Source: Burkholderiaceae bacterium (GTDB lineage: Bacteria; Pseudomonadota; Gammaproteobacteria; Burkholderiales; Burkholderiaceae_D). From it: 64,000 nucleotides of DNA. The DNA lies in the NCBI GenBank assembly GCA_030157545.1, contig JAOAUN010000025.1, positions 1-64,000 of the forward strand. The letters run 5' to 3'. Below the pieces are notes generated by a model, which saw only the letters and a list, made by a program, of their open reading frames with translations, searched no databases and had not been told where the DNA came from. Made by a program: the position numbers and the translations under genes. Numbering within the stretch: position 1 is the stretch's first letter; every line of letters begins with the position of its first letter. Of this stretch, positions 60,935-64,000 are shown piece after piece.

Positions 60935-61840
60935 ATGCCGCAGGAGCTCTACATTCTGGCCGTTCTCGACGGCCTGTCTTACGCTGCCTTGTTATTTCTG
61001 GTCGCACTTGGCATGACGCTGGTGTTTGGCGTCATGAACATCATCAACATGGCGCACGGCAGTTTCTACGCGCTGGGCGGCTATATGGCTGCGAGCATCG
61101 GCTTGTGGGCAACGACCCATGGCGCGTCGCCGGCATGGTCCTTATTAATTTTGCCGCTGTCGGCTGTCATCGTTGGTACCCTGTTCGGCGGGCTGATGGA
61201 GACCTCGCTGATGCGTCGCATCTACAGCAAAGACCCGATACTGCAACTACTGGTCACGTTCTCTGCCTTCATGATCTTTGAAGATTTGCAGCGCATGATC
61301 TGGGGCACGCAGCCTTACTTCGTCTCCGACATCGTCAACTATCTGGGTACTGCCGATGTGCTTGGCATTACCTACACGCGTTATCAGTTGTTTTTGTTGC
61401 CGGGTGTTGCGCTGGCTATTTTTGTTATCTTGCGCAGCTTCCTCAAATACAGCAGCGTAGGCCGACAGATCGTCGCGGTCTCGCACAATCGCGAAGTCTC
61501 GACGGCGCTGGGCATTAACGTGCGTCGTATTTCGCTGTTGACTTTTGTTGTTGGTTCGATTCTTGGCGCATTGGCTGGTGCACTCGCGTCACCTACCGTG
61601 TCATGGGTGCCGGGCATTGGTGGCGAGATGATCGTGTTGTCGTTTGCCGTGGTTGCCACTGCCGGCCTTGGCCAGATCGAAGGCGCATTGGTCGCCGCCA
61701 TCCTGATCGGTCTGGCACGTTCGTTCTCGGTGTATCTGCTGCCAGAGATTGAAGTATTGATGCCTTACATGATCATGGTACTGGTCTTGTTGTTCCGTCC
61801 GCAGGGTTTGTTCTCGGTTGCGCAAGCGCGGAGGGTCTGA
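60935..61840 (+). CDS. livH: LivH-type ABC transporter permease
   Basis: 301 residues, eight or so hydrophobic helices. ALGMTLVFGVMNIINMAHGS near the N-terminus and the EAA-like region RRISLLTFVVGSILGALAGA are typical of LivH. It forms one half of the membrane channel. Its last base is the first of the livM start (61840), so the genes overlap by one base. Confidence 0.93.
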   Translation: MPQELYILAVLDGLSYAALLFLVALGMTLVFGVMNIINMAHGSFYALGGYMAASIGLWATTHGASPAWSLLILPLSAVIVGTLFGGLMETSLMRRIYSKDPILQLLVTFSAFMIFEDLQRMIWGTQPYFVSDIVNYLGTADVLGITYTRYQLFLLPGVALAIFVILRSFLKYSSVGRQIVAVSHNREVSTALGINVRRISLLTFVVGSILGALAGALASPTVSWVPGIGGEMIVLSFAVVATAGLGQIEGALVAAILIGLARSFSVYLLPEIEVLMPYMIMVLVLLFRPQGLFSVAQARRV

Positions 61841-62772
61841 TGGGTAAAACTAAAATCGTTGTCATCGCCCTTGCATTGCTGGCTTTGTTATTGCCTCTGG
61901 CACTGCCATGGATTAAAACGCCGCTGATTCTTGCAACGGCATTCGGCATCGCCGCTCTCGGTATTTCTATCCTCATCATCGCCGGCCAGATTTCGTTTGG
62001 CCATGCACTGTTTGTCTGTGCCGGTGGTTATGCAGTCGCCTTCGCCTCGCGCAAATGGATGCAGATGGATAGCGCCCTGTTGCTGGTGCTGGGTGCAGCC
62101 GTTGGTGCGCTGCTGGGTGCCATCATCGGTTCCTTCGTTGTCCGCTATCGCGGCATTTTCTTTGGCATGTTGAATCTGGCGTTGTCGATGGTGCTTTTTT
62201 CAGTGCTGGGCAAATTTTTCGAGCTGACAGGTGGCACCGATGGACTTCGCCTTGAGCGCACGCCTTTTTTTGGCGTTGCTATGGAGCGCGACAGTTATGA
62301 AACGTCTTTACTCGTAACCGGCGTCGTGCTCGCCTTGCTGCTGGGATGGCTGGTGCAGCGCTACTTGCAGTCCGTTGCCGGCCAGGCGCTCGCGGCAGTC
62401 AAGACCAACGAGACGCGGCTTGAATATGTCGGCATTTCTGCTTACAAAACGCTGCTGATTGGCTATGTGATTTCAGCTGCATTGGGCGGCTTGTCGGGCG
62501 CAATGTTCGCCATTGCACAAGGGCTGGTTACGCCGGAAATGGGCTATTGGGTTAAGTCCGGCGAGATCGTTTTTGTCGCCATTCTCGGTGGTGTTGGTCA
62601 TCCTGTCGGTGCCTTCATTGGTGCGGCAATTTTTGAATTCGTAAAACTTTTCGCCGCTGCGTACCTGACCGGCGCATGGCAGATGGTGCTCGGTATTGTG
62701 TTGATCGCGATGGTATTTCTGGCGCCGCGCGGCATCTCTGCCTTGTTGGAAAAAAAGCAGGGTGACGTATGA
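61840..62772 (+). CDS. livM: LivM-type ABC transporter permease
   Basis: 310 residues with about nine hydrophobic helices. LIIAGQISFGHALFVCAGGY and ALAAVKTNETRLEYVGIS, YKTLLIGYVISAALGGLSGA are family hallmarks. It is the second channel subunit. The stop overlaps the livG start by four bases (ATGA at 62769-62772). Confidence 0.93.
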   Translation: MGKTKIVVIALALLALLLPLALPWIKTPLILATAFGIAALGISILIIAGQISFGHALFVCAGGYAVAFASRKWMQMDSALLLVLGAAVGALLGAIIGSFVVRYRGIFFGMLNLALSMVLFSVLGKFFELTGGTDGLRLERTPFFGVAMERDSYETSLLVTGVVLALLLGWLVQRYLQSVAGQALAAVKTNETRLEYVGISAYKTLLIGYVISAALGGLSGAMFAIAQGLVTPEMGYWVKSGEIVFVAILGGVGHPVGAFIGAAIFEFVKLFAAAYLTGAWQMVLGIVLIAMVFLAPRGISALLEKKQGDV

Positions 62773-63536
62773 GCACACCAACGAACACGCCAATGAGACC
62801 ACCATTATTAAAAACGACTGATCTGCAACTGGCGTTTGGCGCCGTGGTGGTTGCCGACCATATCAATTTTTCTTTGCATGAAGGCGAGCGGCTGGCAGTC
62901 ATTGGCCAGAACGGTGCCGGCAAGACGACCTTCATCAATATTTGCACCGGCCTGATACGGCCGCAGGCAGGCAAGGTTTATTTCGAAGGCAAAGAAGTCA
63001 CGCAACTGTCGCCGCGTGCGATTGCCTTGCGTGGCATGGTGCGCTCGTTCCAATTGCCGCAATTGTTTGCCGAGCACAGCGTGCGCGACTGCATACGGAT
63101 TGCTGCAGCCGGCAAGCGTGGTCGCCTTGGCTTGTGGACGCCGCTGAAAGACGCTGTTTCTGCCGACGCCGTCGAGCATGTGCTGGAGATGGTGGGACTC
63201 GCTGCACGTGGCAATGAATTGTCAGGCGCGTTGCCGGAGGGCCAGCGCAAGCTGCTTGATATTGCGATGGCGCTGGTCTTGAAGCCGCGCTTGCTGATTC
63301 TGGACGAGCCGACCTCCGGGGTCTCCACCGATGAAAAGCACGGCTTGATGGCCACCATTATGGCCGCACTCGATGCCGAAAAAGTTACCGCCATATTTGT
63401 CGAACATGATGTCGATATCGTTTCGCAATATGCGACGCGCGTCGCCGCATGGATTGCCGGTCGGATTGCCGCTGACGGCACACCGTCTGAAGTGTTGGCC
63501 GATCCCGAAATTCGCAAGAATGTGATCGGGGAATGA
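62769..63536 (+). CDS. livG: LivG-type ABC transporter ATPase
   Basis: 255 residues. Walker A GQNGAGKTT, Q-loop and the LivG-specific segment ALRGMVRSFQLPQLF, Walker B LLILDEPTSGV and H-loop FVEHDVDIV are present. The signature region reads LPEGQRKLLDIA, with SGALPEGQ in place of the usual LSYGQ, a variation seen in Liv-family ATPases. It drives transport with LivF. Confidence 0.93.
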   Translation: MSTPTNTPMRPPLLKTTDLQLAFGAVVVADHINFSLHEGERLAVIGQNGAGKTTFINICTGLIRPQAGKVYFEGKEVTQLSPRAIALRGMVRSFQLPQLFAEHSVRDCIRIAAAGKRGRLGLWTPLKDAVSADAVEHVLEMVGLAARGNELSGALPEGQRKLLDIAMALVLKPRLLILDEPTSGVSTDEKHGLMATIMAALDAEKVTAIFVEHDVDIVSQYATRVAAWIAGRIAADGTPSEVLADPEIRKNVIGE

Positions 63537-63537
63537 C

Positions 63538-64000
63538 ATGCTGAAGATTACCAATGTGAGTGCACAGATTGCCGGCATCACCGTGCTGCGCAATATTGAT
63601 GCTGAATTTACCGCTGGTCAGTTGCTGGCCGTTGTCGGTCGCAATGGCGCCGGCAAAACGACTTTGCTGCGCGCAATCATGGGTCTGCTGCCTTTGACTG
63701 CCGGCAGTATTTCCCTGGCCGGCACCGACTTGTCCAAAGTTGCTGCGCATCGTCGCACCGAATTCGGCATTGGCTATGCGCCCGAAGACCGCGTGATGTT
63801 CCCTACCTTTACGGTGGAAGATAATCTGCGGCTACCTTGCGATGTGCTCGGTTTGGCTAAGCAGGAAACAGACCGTCGACTCGCACGCGTGCTCGAAGCG
63901 GTGCCGCAGCTAGAAGCGATGCTGCCGCGCTCCGGCGCTGCACTCTCGGGCGGGCAGGGCAAGATAGCTGCCCTCGGCCGCGCACTGATGGCGGGCGACA
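63538..64000 (+). CDS. livF: LivF-type ABC transporter ATPase, cut by window end
   Basis: Only the first 154 codons are in the window. Walker A GRNGAGKTTLL, FGIGYAPEDRVMFPTFTVED and the signature LSGGQGKIAALGRAL are visible. The signature has GQGK where most LivF proteins have GQQ or GEQ. The end and Walker B lie outside the window. It starts right after livG with ATG at 63538. Confidence 0.9.
   Translation, partial: MLKITNVSAQIAGITVLRNIDAEFTAGQLLAVVGRNGAGKTTLLRAIMGLLPLTAGSISLAGTDLSKVAAHRRTEFGIGYAPEDRVMFPTFTVEDNLRLPCDVLGLAKQETDRRLARVLEAVPQLEAMLPRSGAALSGGQGKIAALGRALMAGD

Overview
The window reads as chromosomal DNA of a Gram-negative beta-proteobacterium, most likely order Burkholderiales and perhaps family Oxalobacteraceae. 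This is inferred from the Burkholderiales-type porins ending in Phe, the MipA/OmpV protein, a DUF2805-type protein, the Liv-type transporter beside an acyl-CoA dehydrogenase, and a moderately GC-rich background with AT-rich islands. No rRNA, tRNA, CRISPR array or complete insertion sequence was found.

Layout. (1) 1-2.4 kb: a MipA/OmpV outer-membrane protein and three small genes, one of them frameshifted. (2) 2.5-7.7 kb: a molybdate module with modE divergent from a porin gene followed by modABC. (3) 7.8-18.8 kb: a type I secretion locus with the order transporter ATPase, adaptor, two tandem paralogous membrane proteins, a 1764-residue RTX protein and a HlyC-type acyltransferase. Its middle part is AT-rich and looks acquired. 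(4) 18.9-36.7 kb: an MFS transporter, then a signalling region. It holds two GGDEF-EAL proteins, a double-TerB membrane protein with a small partner, a 7TMR-DISM kinase/regulator pair, and an operon of a PhnD-like lipoprotein, a hybrid kinase and an HD-GYP regulator. (5) 36.8-42.6 kb: SOS-controlled umuDC and an AsmA-family protein. (6) 42.7-49.9 kb: OsmC, an H-NOX gene overlapping a third GGDEF-EAL gene, a secreted HExxH protein next to a di-haem cytochrome c peroxidase, a second porin and a LysR regulator. (7) 50.3-55.4 kb: a polysaccharide export pair (ABC-2 permease and ATPase) with a frameshifted glycosyltransferase, a methyltransferase-glycosyltransferase fusion and a methyltransferase. 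(8) 55.8-64 kb: acyl-CoA dehydrogenase, MmgE/PrpD protein, a PIN-like toxin-antitoxin pair and a livHMGF-type operon cut by the window end.

How the genes work together. The mod genes form a self-regulated molybdate uptake unit. Cyclic-di-GMP turnover is prominent: three GGDEF-EAL proteins and one HD-GYP regulator lie within about 25 kb, with inputs that include NO (H-NOX) and a periplasmic solute-binding protein. The most interesting locus is the RTX cluster. A two-TM protein gene is duplicated directly upstream of the RTX gene, and after the first copy there is an 11-codon relic of an RTX-type start. I read this as a possible secreted toxin with membrane-bound immunity proteins, acquired or exchanged at its N-terminal end. 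That is a hypothesis and is not shown by the sequence.
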